Positions 8,176-18,091 of a DNA stretch of 64,000 bases are shown one piece after another. The notes beneath the pieces were generated by a model. That model was not told where the DNA came from, searched no databases, and worked only from the letters and a program-made list of their open reading frames with translations. The stretch spans positions 1,178,001-1,242,000 of the forward strand of contig NZ_OY808997.1 in NCBI RefSeq assembly GCF_963681195.1, read 5' to 3'. Position 1 is the stretch's first letter. Each line of letters starts with the position of its first letter. The position numbers were made by a program, and so were the translations under genes. The DNA comes from Vibrio sp. 16 (GTDB lineage Bacteria > Pseudomonadota > Gammaproteobacteria > Enterobacterales > Vibrionaceae).

Positions 8176-9719
8176 TAACTTTTTCTTATCCCATACTCAC
8201 GCAGTTTGTTCGCAACCGAAGTATGCGAAACATTCAAGCGCTTAGCGAGTTTACGGCTAGACGGAAACGATTGATACAATCTCTCCAGCACTTGGGATTC
8301 GTACTCTTTCATGATCTCATCTAGGGAGCCATCAAGATTGATGGATGGCAAATGAGCAGAAGAAGATTCCAACTGTGGCAAGTGGAACAGCTCAGCATCT
8401 AGCACGTCAGACTCAAGTTCTGTAAGCGCTCGCAAAACCATGTTTTCCAGTTGGCGCATGTTACCAGGCCACTGATACGTCACCAATTGATCGATAAGCG
8501 TATCACTAAGCTCAGGTTTGCCAATCCCTAACTGTTTCACGTATTTCGCGACAAACAATTCAAGTAGTGGCGCAATGTCGTTTGAACGTTCGCGAAGAGG
8601 AGGAATGATTAATGTCAGTACGTTTAGCCGATAGAACAAATCCTCGCGGAAACTTCCCGACTCAGCGAGATCCGCAAGATGATGGCGAGTTGACGCAATA
8701 ACACGGACATCGACATGAATTTCGTCTTCTTCTCCCACGCGGCGGAAGGTGCCATCTTGGAGTAATCGCAGCAGTTTGATTTGCAAGTGCGGACTCATCT
8801 CACCGATTTCATCCAAGAACACCGTGCCACCATTCGCCTGCTCAAAAATCCCTTTATGACCTTGGTCGTGGTTAAAAGAGCCTGGCGCATGGCCAAACAG
8901 TTCTGTTTCAGCCACATCATCCGGCATTGACGCACAGCTCAACACCAAAAACGGTTTACCCGAACGGTTTGAACGGTTGTGGCAAGCTCGTGCAAGCATC
9001 TCTTTGCCCGTGCCCGTTTCACCTTGGATGAGCAAAGGCTGATCGAGCATAGAGAGCTTTTTGGCTTGACTAATTAGCGCTTTGTGACGATTGGACACGC
9101 CGACAAAATGCTCAAAACCGAGATTGTTGTGCAGCGGCAAACTTTCATCAAACAGAGGCTTTTCTTGAGAAGAGCGGATCATCATTACCGCACTCGCCAA
9201 GATGGATTCGTTGGCTTCGTCCGTAATGTATACAGGCATCACATCAAGCGTGTAATCCAACCCACCAATCACAATGCTTTCACGTTGGCGAGTGCTGGTG
9301 CTTTCGCTCCATTTTGCAAAGTTAAAGCTGGGGATCAGGGTTGAAGCCGGATGGCCAATTATTTCACTCTCTTGCTGATGGAATAGACTCATCGCGGCGT
9401 GATTAGCCATGTCGACGTTGCCTTTCAGGTCTATCGCAAGGACCGGTTCTGGAAGGCTATTGAGCAAGGAGATAAGCTCTGTGTTGTGGCGCTCAATAGG
9501 CATAAACTGGATTTTTCGGACATCTTTGACGCCTGAGATGCGACGGATCTCCGCCATCAACTCACTAAAGGTATCGAAATCGATATCGGGACAGTTGAGA
9601 TAAATGATGCCTGAAATATCAATTTCAATGCCTCGTAAGTCGATGTTCTTTGAAGCAAGAATATCGAGCAGTTCACGAGTCAGGCCAAGCCTGTCTTCAC
9701 AAAAAACTTCTAGACGCAC
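8175..9719 (-). CDS. tyrR: Transcriptional regulator TyrR
   Basis: Master regulator of aromatic amino-acid biosynthesis and transport. Domain order: N-terminal ACT domain (MRLEVFCEDRLGLTREL), PAS domain (around residues 78-190), AAA+ domain from about residue 205 with Walker A GETGTGKEM and Walker B GGTVFLDEIGEM, and a C-terminal HTH (SRKLAKRLNVSHTSVANKLR). The sigma-54 contact loop GAFTGA is replaced by GSFNHD, the known TyrR trait of working with sigma-70. Length 514 matches the family. The order ycjX-ycjF-tyrR is the same as in enterics; here rimJ and an HD hydrolase follow in place of tpx. Confidence 0.95.
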   Translation of the reverse strand: MRLEVFCEDRLGLTRELLDILASKNIDLRGIEIDISGIIYLNCPDIDFDTFSELMAEIRRISGVKDVRKIQFMPIERHNTELISLLNSLPEPVLAIDLKGNVDMANHAAMSLFHQQESEIIGHPASTLIPSFNFAKWSESTSTRQRESIVIGGLDYTLDVMPVYITDEANESILASAVMMIRSSQEKPLFDESLPLHNNLGFEHFVGVSNRHKALISQAKKLSMLDQPLLIQGETGTGKEMLARACHNRSNRSGKPFLVLSCASMPDDVAETELFGHAPGSFNHDQGHKGIFEQANGGTVFLDEIGEMSPHLQIKLLRLLQDGTFRRVGEEDEIHVDVRVIASTRHHLADLAESGSFREDLFYRLNVLTLIIPPLRERSNDIAPLLELFVAKYVKQLGIGKPELSDTLIDQLVTYQWPGNMRQLENMVLRALTELESDVLDAELFHLPQLESSSAHLPSINLDGSLDEIMKEYESQVLERLYQSFPSSRKLAKRLNVSHTSVANKLREYGIRKS

Positions 9720-9739
9720 AGATAAGTTCCTAACTAAGG

Positions 9740-9757
9740 TGTCACGAAAAGTTGACA
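9740..9757 (-). promoter_or_regulatory. Possible TyrR box upstream of tyrR
   Basis: TGTCAC-N6-TTGACA keeps the outer TGT and ACA half-site ends and the 18-base frame of the TyrR box TGTAAA-N6-TTTACA but deviates inside both halves. It lies 20 bases before the tyrR start, where it could mediate autorepression. Weak match; tentative. Confidence 0.3.
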
Positions 9758-9819
9758 GTAGTTTCCCTTAAGCCTAGATCCTCGTCAAGCAAAGCGACAT
9801 CACTTGCTTCACATTCACG

Positions 9820-10869
9820 CTATTTGATTGTTATAGCGGCGATTTTTTCTACGATTTGTTTTCGAATCGCGCCCAGTTTGACTCGTCGTTCTTCATGCCA
9901 AGGCATAGGTCGAAGCAGTGCCATCGCTTTTAACCCTAAACGAGCGGTTAAGATTCCGACGCCAAGTCCCTGCCCTGCTCTCGCTGACACGCGCCCGGCC
10001 AAGTCCATCGACATCAGATCCATGCTGGCATCTATGGCTAACTCACTTGCTCCTGCAGCGGCCATGTTGATTAAGGTCGATTTGAACAGCTGTAGCCGTG
10101 ACCAATACCCTAGCTCGACACCGTAAATATCCGCTAAGCTGTCGATCATTTTGAAGTTTCGCCAAGCCACCAGCAACATATCGGCAATCGCCAATGGGCT
10201 TATGGCAACAAGCGCCGCTGACTCAGTCGCATGTTGAGACACCACTTTAGTTGCCAACTTATCTTGCTCTGACACCACCATCGCATCGTACATATCGAGC
10301 ACTTCACCATCACTGTGCGAGGGCTTCACGCTATGGATCCAACGGTCATAACTGGGTGACTCTGCTGAAATGCCTGACTGCTTGGCAAGCGCCTCACAAA
10401 ACGCCTTCCCTTTACCAATGCTATTGGTTTCGATTAGGGCTTCCGTTTGCTCTTGTACCGAAAAGTGATTGCGCAGCTTACGTAATTTCCACAACTCTTT
10501 GCCGATTGCGCCAATACCTAAACTGGCAAGAACCGATATGAATCCCGCCCATCCTAACGACAACCAGTCTGCGGTTTGAATCGACGTGACAACACTGTCT
10601 ATCGCCTGCCACCCCACTAAACCAGCAAATGTTGCCAACAGACCACTCGCCAACCACTTCGACCCAGAGTGAGGGCGAATAATGCGTTCTAATTTTGCTT
10701 CGGCTTCGGTATCAGAATCACGCTCTTCAATCTTTGCAGGGACAAATGTTTCTTGCTCGGTGAATTGCATGTGTGCAGTGAGGTCTGGTTGAGATTGAAC
10801 TGGTTCATCCACTAAAGGCTGTTCAAACACCTTCTTCTGTTTCAACTTACTGTCTGCTGGTTGGCTCAT
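9820..10869 (-). CDS. ycjF: YcjF family membrane protein (TIGR01620/DUF697)
   Basis: A 349-residue protein with a charged cytoplasmic N-terminus of about 85 residues, two membrane spans (near residues 89-110, [17 protein letters not shown], and 115-140), and a DUF697-like C-terminal domain with further hydrophobic stretches ([19 protein letters not shown]). It is the partner of the GTPase YcjX: the two genes overlap by four bases (ATGA). The pair lies next to tyrR as in E. coli, where it is tied to the phage-shock/stress regulon; exact function is unresolved. No psp genes are in this window on the upstream side. Confidence 0.9.
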   Translation of the reverse strand: MSQPADSKLKQKKVFEQPLVDEPVQSQPDLTAHMQFTEQETFVPAKIEERDSDTEAEAKLERIIRPHSGSKWLASGLLATFAGLVGWQAIDSVVTSIQTADWLSLGWAGFISVLASLGIGAIGKELWKLRKLRNHFSVQEQTEALIETNSIGKGKAFCEALAKQSGISAESPSYDRWIHSVKPSHSDGEVLDMYDAMVVSEQDKLATKVVSQHATESAALVAISPLAIADMLLVAWRNFKMIDSLADIYGVELGYWSRLQLFKSTLINMAAAGASELAIDASMDLMSMDLAGRVSARAGQGLGVGILTARLGLKAMALLRPMPWHEERRVKLGAIRKQIVEKIAAITIK

Positions 10870-12242
10870 TTCAGTTTGTCTCCAATCAAATACTCAAGTG
10901 CTTTATCCATGCGAATATGCGGCAATGGCTCATCACTGAGCGATGCTTGAGGGCGAAAGGCGGTAAACTCGAACCCTTGCTGCTGCCAATACACTTTATT
11001 GGGTAACTTCTTCGGTACTTCACCAGGGAAGACCGTCATGGGCTGCTCTTCCAGCGTCACTCCTTGAATCGCAGGCACCGCCTGATCGCCCTGACCAATA
11101 AAGCCCGTTTGAGTGGCTTGGATAGAGGCCATAGTCATACAACTCATTTCAATGTTTTCAAACGACGCGTTTTGCCACGCTGGATGTACCATTTGCTGCA
11201 ACAACGACACCAAATTTGGGTGTTGTTCGGGGGTCACATGATCCGCTTTTGTTGCCGCGAATAGCACTTTATCAATCCGTGGTGAAAACAGGCGCTTTAA
11301 TAAATTACTCCTGCCGTACTTAAAGCTATTCATGATTTGTTCTAGCGCGTCTCGCATATCATGGAACGATTCATAACCTGCGTTAAGTGATTGTAAGCAA
11401 TCCACCAAAACGATTTGGCGATCAAACGTCGAAAAATGATGCTTATAGAAGGCTTTCACTACTTTTTGCTGATACTCGTGATAGCGCGCTTGAAGCATGG
11501 CTAAATTGGACGTTTTCTCAACCTTTTTCCCTTCTTCAAACTTCACTGGGAAAAACTGCAACACTGGCGCGCCGTCAAGTTCTCCGGGCAATACAAAGCG
11601 TCCCGGTTGAACCCAATGGAGTCCGCTCTCTTTGCACGCGTATAGATAGTCGGTATAGGTTTGAGCGATCTCCGCCAGTTGTTTTTCATCGAGATCCGAA
11701 TCGACATCAAACTGAGAGAGCTTCTCTAGCCAAGGCACCGCTAATTCCTGGCGAACACCTTTTAGTGCATCAAATTGGCTGTTAGACCATTGCTCAAAAT
11801 CCATATCCAAAAGCGGCAGGTCGAGCAACCACTCCCCTGGGTAATCAATAATATCGATGTGCAAGGTCGCTGTGCTATTGAACAGTTTCTTGGTTTTTTT
11901 CTTAGGTTTGTATTTTAACGCTAAGCGTATCTCGCTGACATCTCGCGTTGGTTTTGGCCACTGAGGAGGCTCACTGTGAAGGGACTCGATGGCTTCATCG
12001 TAACCAAACCTTGGCACCAACATATTAGATTGGGGCTCACGCTTGGCTCCGACAAGGCGTTTGTCTCTCGCCGCAGAGAGTAGCGGCAAGTTATCGTGAG
12101 TTGAGGTATGAAGAAGCTGATTAACCAACGAGCTAATAAACGCGGTCTTGCCTGCTCTGGATAATCCGGTCACCGCAATACGGACATGTGAGTCAACGCT
12201 GCGGTGGATTAAATCATTCACTTCTTGAGTAATGCTCTTCAT
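10866..12242 (-). CDS. ycjX: YcjX family GTP-binding protein
   Basis: A 458-residue stress-associated P-loop protein. The Walker A motif is GLSRAGKT near residue 26, the switch region/G3 is seen in [17 protein letters not shown], and [16 protein letters not shown] carries the TKAD base-recognition motif of GTPases. Known as a DUF463 protein acting with YcjF at the membrane. The start codon is followed by [24 protein letters not shown], normal for the family. First gene of a minus-strand unit with ycjF, likely continuing towards tyrR. Confidence 0.92.
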   Translation of the reverse strand: MKSITQEVNDLIHRSVDSHVRIAVTGLSRAGKTAFISSLVNQLLHTSTHDNLPLLSAARDKRLVGAKREPQSNMLVPRFGYDEAIESLHSEPPQWPKPTRDVSEIRLALKYKPKKKTKKLFNSTATLHIDIIDYPGEWLLDLPLLDMDFEQWSNSQFDALKGVRQELAVPWLEKLSQFDVDSDLDEKQLAEIAQTYTDYLYACKESGLHWVQPGRFVLPGELDGAPVLQFFPVKFEEGKKVEKTSNLAMLQARYHEYQQKVVKAFYKHHFSTFDRQIVLVDCLQSLNAGYESFHDMRDALEQIMNSFKYGRSNLLKRLFSPRIDKVLFAATKADHVTPEQHPNLVSLLQQMVHPAWQNASFENIEMSCMTMASIQATQTGFIGQGDQAVPAIQGVTLEEQPMTVFPGEVPKKLPNKVYWQQQGFEFTAFRPQASLSDEPLPHIRMDKALEYLIGDKLK

Positions 12243-12309
12243 TCAACTTCTCTTATTTAACTATTCGCACTCATCATACTGGCTCCAATCTTAATCAAAG
12301 ATGAACAAA

Positions 12310-12337
12310 AAAGCCCTCGATATGCATCAAGGGCTTT
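12310..12337 (-). terminator. Terminator after the 61-residue membrane protein gene
   Basis: Arms AAAGCCCT and AGGGCTTT with a 12-base loop and a T-run on the minus strand. It lies just past the stop of the small gene at 12360 and before ycjX. Confidence 0.75.
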
Positions 12338-12359
12338 AATAAAAACGAGGGCGTGATAT

Positions 12360-12545
12360 CTAATCGTCTTCAATGAGCTTGTAAATCACGAACAGTGCGA
12401 TTTCGAGAAGGGCAAACAACACGCATGTGATGGTCACGTATTTTTCATCGAATATGCTGATGCCGTGCAAAATGATGTCGTAGCCGACAAAGAAACCGAC
12501 GACAGCCGCGATGACTAGCTGAAGAATTTGAATAAAACGAGGCAT
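12360..12545 (-). CDS. Small two-span inner-membrane protein
   Basis: A 61-residue protein of unknown function. Two hydrophobic helices are clear: residues 6-24 (ILQLVIAAVVGFFVGYD) and about 36-56 (VTITCVLFALLEIALFVIY), joined by a short acidic loop, with an acidic C-terminus KLIEDD. A ribosome-binding sequence (AGGAG, in the minus-strand reading of CTCCTGACG) precedes the ATG and a terminator follows, so it looks like a real monocistronic gene. No family recognised. Confidence 0.7.
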   Translation of the reverse strand: MPRFIQILQLVIAAVVGFFVGYDIILHGISIFDEKYVTITCVLFALLEIALFVIYKLIEDD

Positions 12546-12585
12546 TTTCGCTCCTGACGTATTTGTTTACAATTTGTAGTATATA

Positions 12586-12618
12586 GACAAAAGGTGCAGT
12601 TTTACCCACACCTTTGTC
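12586..12618 (-). terminator. Hairpin downstream of fumarase gene
   Basis: Arms GACAAAAGGTG and CACCTTTGTC (one A bulged) around a 12-base loop, 47 bases past the fumarase stop. The T-tract on the minus strand is poor, so factor-independent termination is uncertain. Confidence 0.4.
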
Positions 12619-12664
12619 AAATCTTTGCGAGAATCTCTTGCTAAATCAGCAATTTCTCACAAGC

Positions 12665-14182
12665 TTAACTTTCCATCTCTTGGATTTTTACTTTCCAAGT
12701 ATCAGGGCCAATTTGGTGAGCGTTGGCGCCATTGGAGTCAACGGCTACGGTTACTGGCATATCTTCGACTTCAAATTCATAAATCGCTTCCATACCGAGA
12801 TCTTCGAACGCCACCACGCGCGCTTTCTTAATCGCTTTAGCAACCAAATAAGCCGCGCCGCCGACCGCCATCAAGTAGACCGCTTTGTGCTTTTTAATCG
12901 ACTCAACGGTAGCAGGTCCGCGCTCCGCTTTACCGATCATGCCCATGATGCCCGTCTCTTCAAGCATCATGTCGGTGAACTTATCCATACGCGTAGAGGT
13001 GGTTGGACCCGCAGGACCTACGGCTTCATCTCCGACTGCATCAACAGGGCCGACGTAGTAGATAAACTTGCCTTTAAAATCGACACCTTCTGGCAAACCT
13101 TCACCATTTTGTAGCATGGTTTGGATGCGTTTATGCGCCGCGTCACGACCAGTCAGGATCTTACCTGAAAGCAGAACCGTTTCGCCGGTCTTCCACTGCT
13201 CCACATCCGCTTGTGTCACTTCATCAAGATTAACTCGGCGAGTGTTCTCCCCCGCTTCCCACGTAATGTCTGGCCACTCTTCCAATTTTGGTGGCGTTAA
13301 GTCCGCAGGGCCTGTGCCATCTAACGTAAAGTGTACATGGCGAGTAGCCGCACAGTTCGGGATCAAACACACGGGTTTAGACGCAGCGTGTGTAGGAGCG
13401 GTTTTGATTTTAACGTCGACAACCGTGGTTAAACCACCTAGACCTTGAGCGCCGATACCGAGCTTGTTGACACGGTTAAAGATATCTAAACGCAGTTCTT
13501 CTTCTGCGTTTTGCGGGCCGCGTTCGATCAGCTCTTGAATGTCGATGTGTTCCATCAGCGATTCTTTCGCCAATACTGCCGCTTTCTCAGCGGTGCCACC
13601 AATGCCTATTCCCAACATGCCCGGTGGACACCAGCCTGCGCCCATCGTCGGCAGTGTTTTCTCTACCCATTCCGCAATATCGTCAGACGGGTTTAGCATG
13701 ACCATTTTCGTTTTGTTTTCGCTACCGCCGCCTTTTGCCGCGATCTGAATTTCTACTTTGTTGCCCGGCACCATGTTGATGTGAACAACCGCAGGAGTGT
13801 TGTCTTTGGTATTGATTCGCTTGCCCGCAGGATCCATCAATACCGAAGCACGTAGTGGGTTATCTGGGTTGGTGTACGCTTGACGAACACCTTCATCAAC
13901 CATTTGCTGCACCGTAAGATCGGTAGAATCCCATTGGACGCCCATGCCCACATTGACGAAACAGGTGACGATACCTGTGTCCTGACAGATTGGGCGATGG
14001 CCTTCTGCAGACATGCGAGAGTTAATAAGAATTTGAGCAATCGCGTCTTTCGCCGCTTGGCTCTCTTCTTTATGATAGGCTTTTTCCAGGGCTTGAACAA
14101 AGTCTAGAGGGTGGTAGTAAGAAATGTACTGAAGTGCATCAGCAACACTGCTGATCACGTCTTGCTGGCGAATAACCGTCAT
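12665..14182 (-). CDS. fumA: Class I fumarate hydratase (iron-sulfur)
   Basis: Interconverts fumarate and (S)-malate in the TCA cycle using an oxygen-sensitive [4Fe-4S] cluster. The 505-residue chain has the fused alpha and beta halves of the E. coli FumA/FumB type. Probable cluster cysteines are in RPICQDTGIV (near residue 65), VCLIPNCAATRHVH and the GAGWCPPGM loop; the C-terminal beta domain carries GPAGPTTSTRMDKFTDMM. A GAGG ribosome site lies six bases before the ATG. It is monocistronic and divergent from pabB. FumA and FumB cannot be told apart from sequence alone, so the symbol is a best guess. Confidence 0.93.
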   Translation of the reverse strand: MTVIRQQDVISSVADALQYISYYHPLDFVQALEKAYHKEESQAAKDAIAQILINSRMSAEGHRPICQDTGIVTCFVNVGMGVQWDSTDLTVQQMVDEGVRQAYTNPDNPLRASVLMDPAGKRINTKDNTPAVVHINMVPGNKVEIQIAAKGGGSENKTKMVMLNPSDDIAEWVEKTLPTMGAGWCPPGMLGIGIGGTAEKAAVLAKESLMEHIDIQELIERGPQNAEEELRLDIFNRVNKLGIGAQGLGGLTTVVDVKIKTAPTHAASKPVCLIPNCAATRHVHFTLDGTGPADLTPPKLEEWPDITWEAGENTRRVNLDEVTQADVEQWKTGETVLLSGKILTGRDAAHKRIQTMLQNGEGLPEGVDFKGKFIYYVGPVDAVGDEAVGPAGPTTSTRMDKFTDMMLEETGIMGMIGKAERGPATVESIKKHKAVYLMAVGGAAYLVAKAIKKARVVAFEDLGMEAIYEFEVEDMPVTVAVDSNGANAHQIGPDTWKVKIQEMES

Positions 14183-14375
14183 TGCGTGCCTCTTTATCGT
14201 TATGCTTCCTTTTCATCCATCTACTCAAACGTTTGCCTATTAGGCGATTGACTCAGGCTGACTGCGCCTTTTTATTATTAAACGTCATGAGTAGCGGCGT
14301 TGGTTAGCATTATGATACTCTTGCTTTCCCTCTGTTACCATGCAGCGAACGATCTCTTTGTCACAAATTAAACAA

Positions 14376-15743
14376 ATGAATAACAACGCGCCAAATTGCT
14401 TAGAAATCAAGCCGATTAAATACCAAAATGATCTTGCCAAACAGCTTTTTGACTCCATTGAGCACCTGCCATGGGCCATGTTGTTAAGGTCGCCATCCCG
14501 CACGCATATCGACAGTCGCTTCGACATTTTGGTCGCCCAACCTATCGCGACATTGACCACCAATGGCGAGCACACGTTAGTCAAAAATCCTGACGGTCAA
14601 TCCACATCGTCAAGTGACCCATTTGACCTCCTGCAAGCAGAGCAAACTCGCTGGCTTAGCGACATCCACTACGAGGGTGATTTGCCCTTTGTCGGCGGCG
14701 CTCTGGGGTATTTTTCTTATGATCTTGGCCGACGCGTTGAGAAACTGCCAGAGCTAGCCAAGAAAGACCTCGATACGCCCGATATGGCGGTCGGCTTGTA
14801 TGAGTGGGCCGTGATTGTTGATCACAACCAACAAAGCGCCGCTATCGTTGGAGTCAATGTTGAGAGACATTACCACTGGTTGTTAAGCCAAACTCCCATG
14901 CCATCGGATAACTTCGCGCTCAACTCATCGTGGCAATCAAACATGACCAAATCTGAATACAGTCAAAAGTTTGCCAAAGTGCAGGAGTATTTGCTCTCTG
15001 GCGATTGTTATCAGATTAACCTTGCTCAGCGTTTTGTGGCGGAGTATCAAGGCAGTGAGTGGCAGGCGTATCAGAAACTCGAAGCGGTTAACCAAGGCCC
15101 TTTCTCTGCGTTTATCCGCACAGAGCAAGGGGCGATTTTGAGTGTCTCTCCTGAGCGTTTCTTAGAAGTCAAAGACAGAGTCATTGAAACCAAACCGATT
15201 AAGGGAACGCGTCCTCGCTCTGATTGCCCACAGCAAGACGAACAATCTGCGCTCGACCTAGCCAGCGCAGAAAAAGATCAAGCTGAAAACTTGATGATTG
15301 TTGATCTGCTGAGAAATGATGTAGGTCGCGTGGCAAAACCTGGAACGGTTCACGTGCCGAAACTTTTCGATATTGAGAGCTTCCCTGCCGTTCACCATTT
15401 AGTGAGTACGATTCGCGCAGAGTTGGATAGCCAATATGCCCCAGCCGATCTGCTTAGAGCGAGTTTCCCGGGCGGTTCAATTACGGGCGCTCCAAAAATT
15501 CGTGCTATGGAAATCATCGAAGAGCTCGAGCCTCATCGACGAAGTGCGTATTGTGGCAGTATTGGCTATATCAGCCGTCACGGACGAATGGACACCAGCA
15601 TTACCATTCGCACCTTGGTGGCCGAACAGGGTAAGCTGCACGTGTGGGCTGGTGGTGGCTTGGTTGCCGACAGTCAATGTGAGTCAGAGTACCAAGAGAC
15701 ATTAGATAAGCTGAGTCGAATTTTGCCAACGCTTGCACAATAG
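14376..15743 (+). CDS. pabB: Aminodeoxychorismate synthase component I
   Basis: Converts chorismate plus ammonia to 4-amino-4-deoxychorismate for folate synthesis, with PabA-type glutaminase. It is distinguished from TrpE by the catalytic Lys in the motif KPIKGTRPR (TrpE at the far end of this window has PIAGT). Other family blocks: HLPWAMLLRS, AENLMIVDLLRNDVGRV, FPGGSITGAPK and CGSIGYISRHGRMDTS. The start at 14376 gives 455 residues, close to E. coli PabB; an in-frame ATG at 14340 would add 12 residues, and neither has a clear ribosome site. The pabB-nudL-sdaA order known from E. coli is kept but is interrupted by an opposing H-NOX/kinase pair. Confidence 0.94.
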   Translation: MNNNAPNCLEIKPIKYQNDLAKQLFDSIEHLPWAMLLRSPSRTHIDSRFDILVAQPIATLTTNGEHTLVKNPDGQSTSSSDPFDLLQAEQTRWLSDIHYEGDLPFVGGALGYFSYDLGRRVEKLPELAKKDLDTPDMAVGLYEWAVIVDHNQQSAAIVGVNVERHYHWLLSQTPMPSDNFALNSSWQSNMTKSEYSQKFAKVQEYLLSGDCYQINLAQRFVAEYQGSEWQAYQKLEAVNQGPFSAFIRTEQGAILSVSPERFLEVKDRVIETKPIKGTRPRSDCPQQDEQSALDLASAEKDQAENLMIVDLLRNDVGRVAKPGTVHVPKLFDIESFPAVHHLVSTIRAELDSQYAPADLLRASFPGGSITGAPKIRAMEIIEELEPHRRSAYCGSIGYISRHGRMDTSITIRTLVAEQGKLHVWAGGGLVADSQCESEYQETLDKLSRILPTLAQ

Positions 15744-15756
15744 TAAAAAGTGGGTG

Positions 15757-17457
15757 CTAAACCCACTTTTCTAGCATCAGCCTTAAGTCTTGCGCGGTGT
15801 ATGGTTTTGTTAAAATATCATTCATGCCGCTGACAATGCATTTCTCACGTTCTTCTAACGTAGTGCCCGCGGTCAGGGCAATGATCGGCAGTGTGTAGTT
15901 CTGCTCTCGCAAATAGCGCGTTGCTTCAAACCCATCCATTTCCGGCATTCGACAATCCATAAAGATTAAATCGTATTGATGGTCACTGGCTGCTTTGATC
16001 GCTTCAATGCCATTGGTAGCAATGTCGGGTTGAATGGAGAGTTTTTTTAGCATCTGATTGATGATCACTTGGTTCATTCGGATGTCATCCACCACCAAGA
16101 TTGAGAGCTGCTCAAGTAGTGTCACCGCATCATTTCCATCTTGACGAGCATGCTCGGTATCATTCTCTTCTTCTCCGACAACCAACGGAATTGTCACCGT
16201 AAATGTACTCCCACTGCCTTTGACACTATGGACATGAATATGTCCTCTCATTAGCTCGACAAGGTTTTTACAGATGGCTAAACCCAGCCCAGTCCCTTCG
16301 AAGTGACGCGTCGCCGTACGGTCAACTTGAACAAAAGGGTCAAACAGTGTCGATAAATCCTCTTGCTCAATACCGATACCAGTATCCTCCACAGTAATCG
16401 TCAACTGATCATGTTTCCACTGCGTTGTAACAGATACAGAGCCTTGACGCGTGAACTTAACCGCGTTGCCAACCAAGTTCACCATAACTTGGCATATTCG
16501 CTCAAAATCTCCAATTAGGATTGGCGGAATCGGCGTCGATTCTTTGATGCGAAAGTCGACGCCTTTTTCAACCGCCTTCGACTGAAAAATGCCGTTTAGC
16601 ATCTGCTTAACAGAGGCCCACTCAAATCGACTAGGTATCAGCTCCATCATACCTGCGCTGATCTTACTGAAATCAAGGATGTCGTTGATGATCAAACGAA
16701 GCAAATCCCCCGAATAGACGAGATTGTTTAACAGGGTCGACTGTTCATCGTTTAGCTGCGTTTCGGCAAGCAACTCGGCGCTGCCTAGCAAGCCATTGAG
16801 AGGAGTACGTAGCTCATGGTTGATCATGGCAACAAACTCTTTGGTTGCCTTCTCCGACTCTTCTGCACGCGCTCGGGCTTTTTGGTTGCTGGTAATGATC
16901 AACTGACGGCTTATCGCACTGCAGAGCAAGTCAGCAACGAGCGTTATTTGGCTCACCACAAAGTCTCGGTCGACGTCGACGTCATTGAGAACCACGCTCA
17001 GTTCACCAACCGTTTTGTAATCCACTTCAAGGGGTAACCGGAGCTGATTTGCTTCCCAAACAGCGTAAGGCTTCACTTGGTCAATCCCACGCACTTCGGT
17101 GACGTTGAAGCTATCCGCAACGAGTGTGGGCACCAGTTTAGGTAACAAAAATAGCTCTGCGTGACTGAGCGCCGATGAATGTTTCAACCGCTCCAATAAC
17201 GATGAAACCAACCCATCGTCTAGATTGCGACTCAAAAATGCGCGCCCAAAATGAATCAATCCCTCGCTTATCTGTTGTTCAAACTCGAGCTTTTGCAGTC
17301 CATCGCGATTTTGCTTTTTTAACTGACTCAACGCCAAGGTAAGCTGTTGGTTCGCTTCAAACAGCTCTAAACTCTTTTGTTCTAATAGTTGCTCCGCGGC
17401 TTTACGCGAAGCTGTCTCCCGAGCGAGTTTTCGCTCCAGTGCAGAATTACTACTCAT
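15757..17457 (-). CDS. Hybrid histidine kinase partnered with H-NOX (HqsK/HnoK-like)
   Basis: A 566-residue soluble hybrid kinase. Order of parts: N-terminal coiled coil (about 1-65), a GAF-like middle region (65-190), HisKA with H-box FVAMINHELRTPLNG and phospho-acceptor His214, HATPase (N-box around NLVGNAVKF, G-boxes VEDTGIGI and GTGLGLAICK), and a C-terminal receiver with VDD near residue 457 and phospho-acceptor Asp501 in FMDCRMPEMDG. There are no membrane segments. It starts seven bases after the H-NOX gene, so the haem protein is its likely sensor; NO-bound H-NOX typically modulates such kinases. In V. harveyi a similar kinase feeds the LuxU/LuxO quorum-sensing relay, which is a reasonable but untested inference here. 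Confidence 0.9.
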   Translation of the reverse strand: MSSNSALERKLARETASRKAAEQLLEQKSLELFEANQQLTLALSQLKKQNRDGLQKLEFEQQISEGLIHFGRAFLSRNLDDGLVSSLLERLKHSSALSHAELFLLPKLVPTLVADSFNVTEVRGIDQVKPYAVWEANQLRLPLEVDYKTVGELSVVLNDVDVDRDFVVSQITLVADLLCSAISRQLIITSNQKARARAEESEKATKEFVAMINHELRTPLNGLLGSAELLAETQLNDEQSTLLNNLVYSGDLLRLIINDILDFSKISAGMMELIPSRFEWASVKQMLNGIFQSKAVEKGVDFRIKESTPIPPILIGDFERICQVMVNLVGNAVKFTRQGSVSVTTQWKHDQLTITVEDTGIGIEQEDLSTLFDPFVQVDRTATRHFEGTGLGLAICKNLVELMRGHIHVHSVKGSGSTFTVTIPLVVGEEENDTEHARQDGNDAVTLLEQLSILVVDDIRMNQVIINQMLKKLSIQPDIATNGIEAIKAASDHQYDLIFMDCRMPEMDGFEATRYLREQNYTLPIIALTAGTTLEEREKCIVSGMNDILTKPYTAQDLRLMLEKWV

Positions 17458-17464
17458 TGAACCG

Positions 17465-18007
17465 TCACTCTACCAGCACCACTTTGAAGCGTACGTTACT
17501 GCCATCTTCAACCTGAGGAACCATTTCAACATTTATCGATTGCTCAAAGTGCGCCGCACACCCTTCTAACAATCCCAAACAAACATGCGCCATACATCGC
17601 GCGCTGCGATAATCAAACTCCATCTCTGTCTCAGATTCTGAAATAAAGTCAAATCTGGGCGGGTTGGCGTCTTGATACAATTTTTTCACTTCAGTGTGAA
17701 TGTAATCTTCGACCAAGCGAATGAATTGAAACGTCGACTGACAGTTTTCGAGGCTACTCGATTTGGGCAGCGAACTATAGAGGTTGTTAAAGACGCTTTG
17801 GCCAAAAACCCGTTGAAGGTCCTCGGCAGGTATCCCTGTCTTCTTACTCAGCATCACCACAAGTTGAACCAACTTTCGGTGATCGTAACTGCCTACCGAA
17901 GTATAGACACCATCATCCCCTGCACTCTCTAAGATGTCATCAAGTGTGTCCAAACCGAACTTGGCTTCAACCAAATCAATAAACTCAGTAAAGATAATTC
18001 CTTTCAT
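17465..18007 (-). CDS. H-NOX haem nitric-oxide/oxygen-binding protein
   Basis: A 180-residue stand-alone H-NOX domain that binds protohaem and senses nitric oxide. The proximal haem ligand is His104 in DYIHTEVKKLY and the haem-propionate motif YxSxR is present as YRSAR at residues 133-137. The N-terminus MKGIIFTEFIDLVEAKFG is typical. No Tyr of the oxygen-binding distal pocket is obvious, consistent with an NO-selective facultative-aerobe type, though this was judged by eye. It is the first gene of a two-gene operon with the hybrid kinase and lies on the opposite strand between pabB and nudL. Confidence 0.93.
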   Translation of the reverse strand: MKGIIFTEFIDLVEAKFGLDTLDDILESAGDDGVYTSVGSYDHRKLVQLVVMLSKKTGIPAEDLQRVFGQSVFNNLYSSLPKSSSLENCQSTFQFIRLVEDYIHTEVKKLYQDANPPRFDFISESETEMEFDYRSARCMAHVCLGLLEGCAAHFEQSINVEMVPQVEDGSNVRFKVVLVE

Positions 18008-18091
18008 AATTTGAGCTATCCTTGCACTATATGGTGAATTAAAAGCATGAGCTAAAAAAAACGGATTATCAAATTAAGACATGGAGTTATC

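Noticed and set aside
8900..9000. TyrR as a sigma-54-dependent activator
   Set aside because: The AAA+ domain is present but the GAFTGA sigma-54 contact loop is replaced by GSFNHD, the known TyrR condition.
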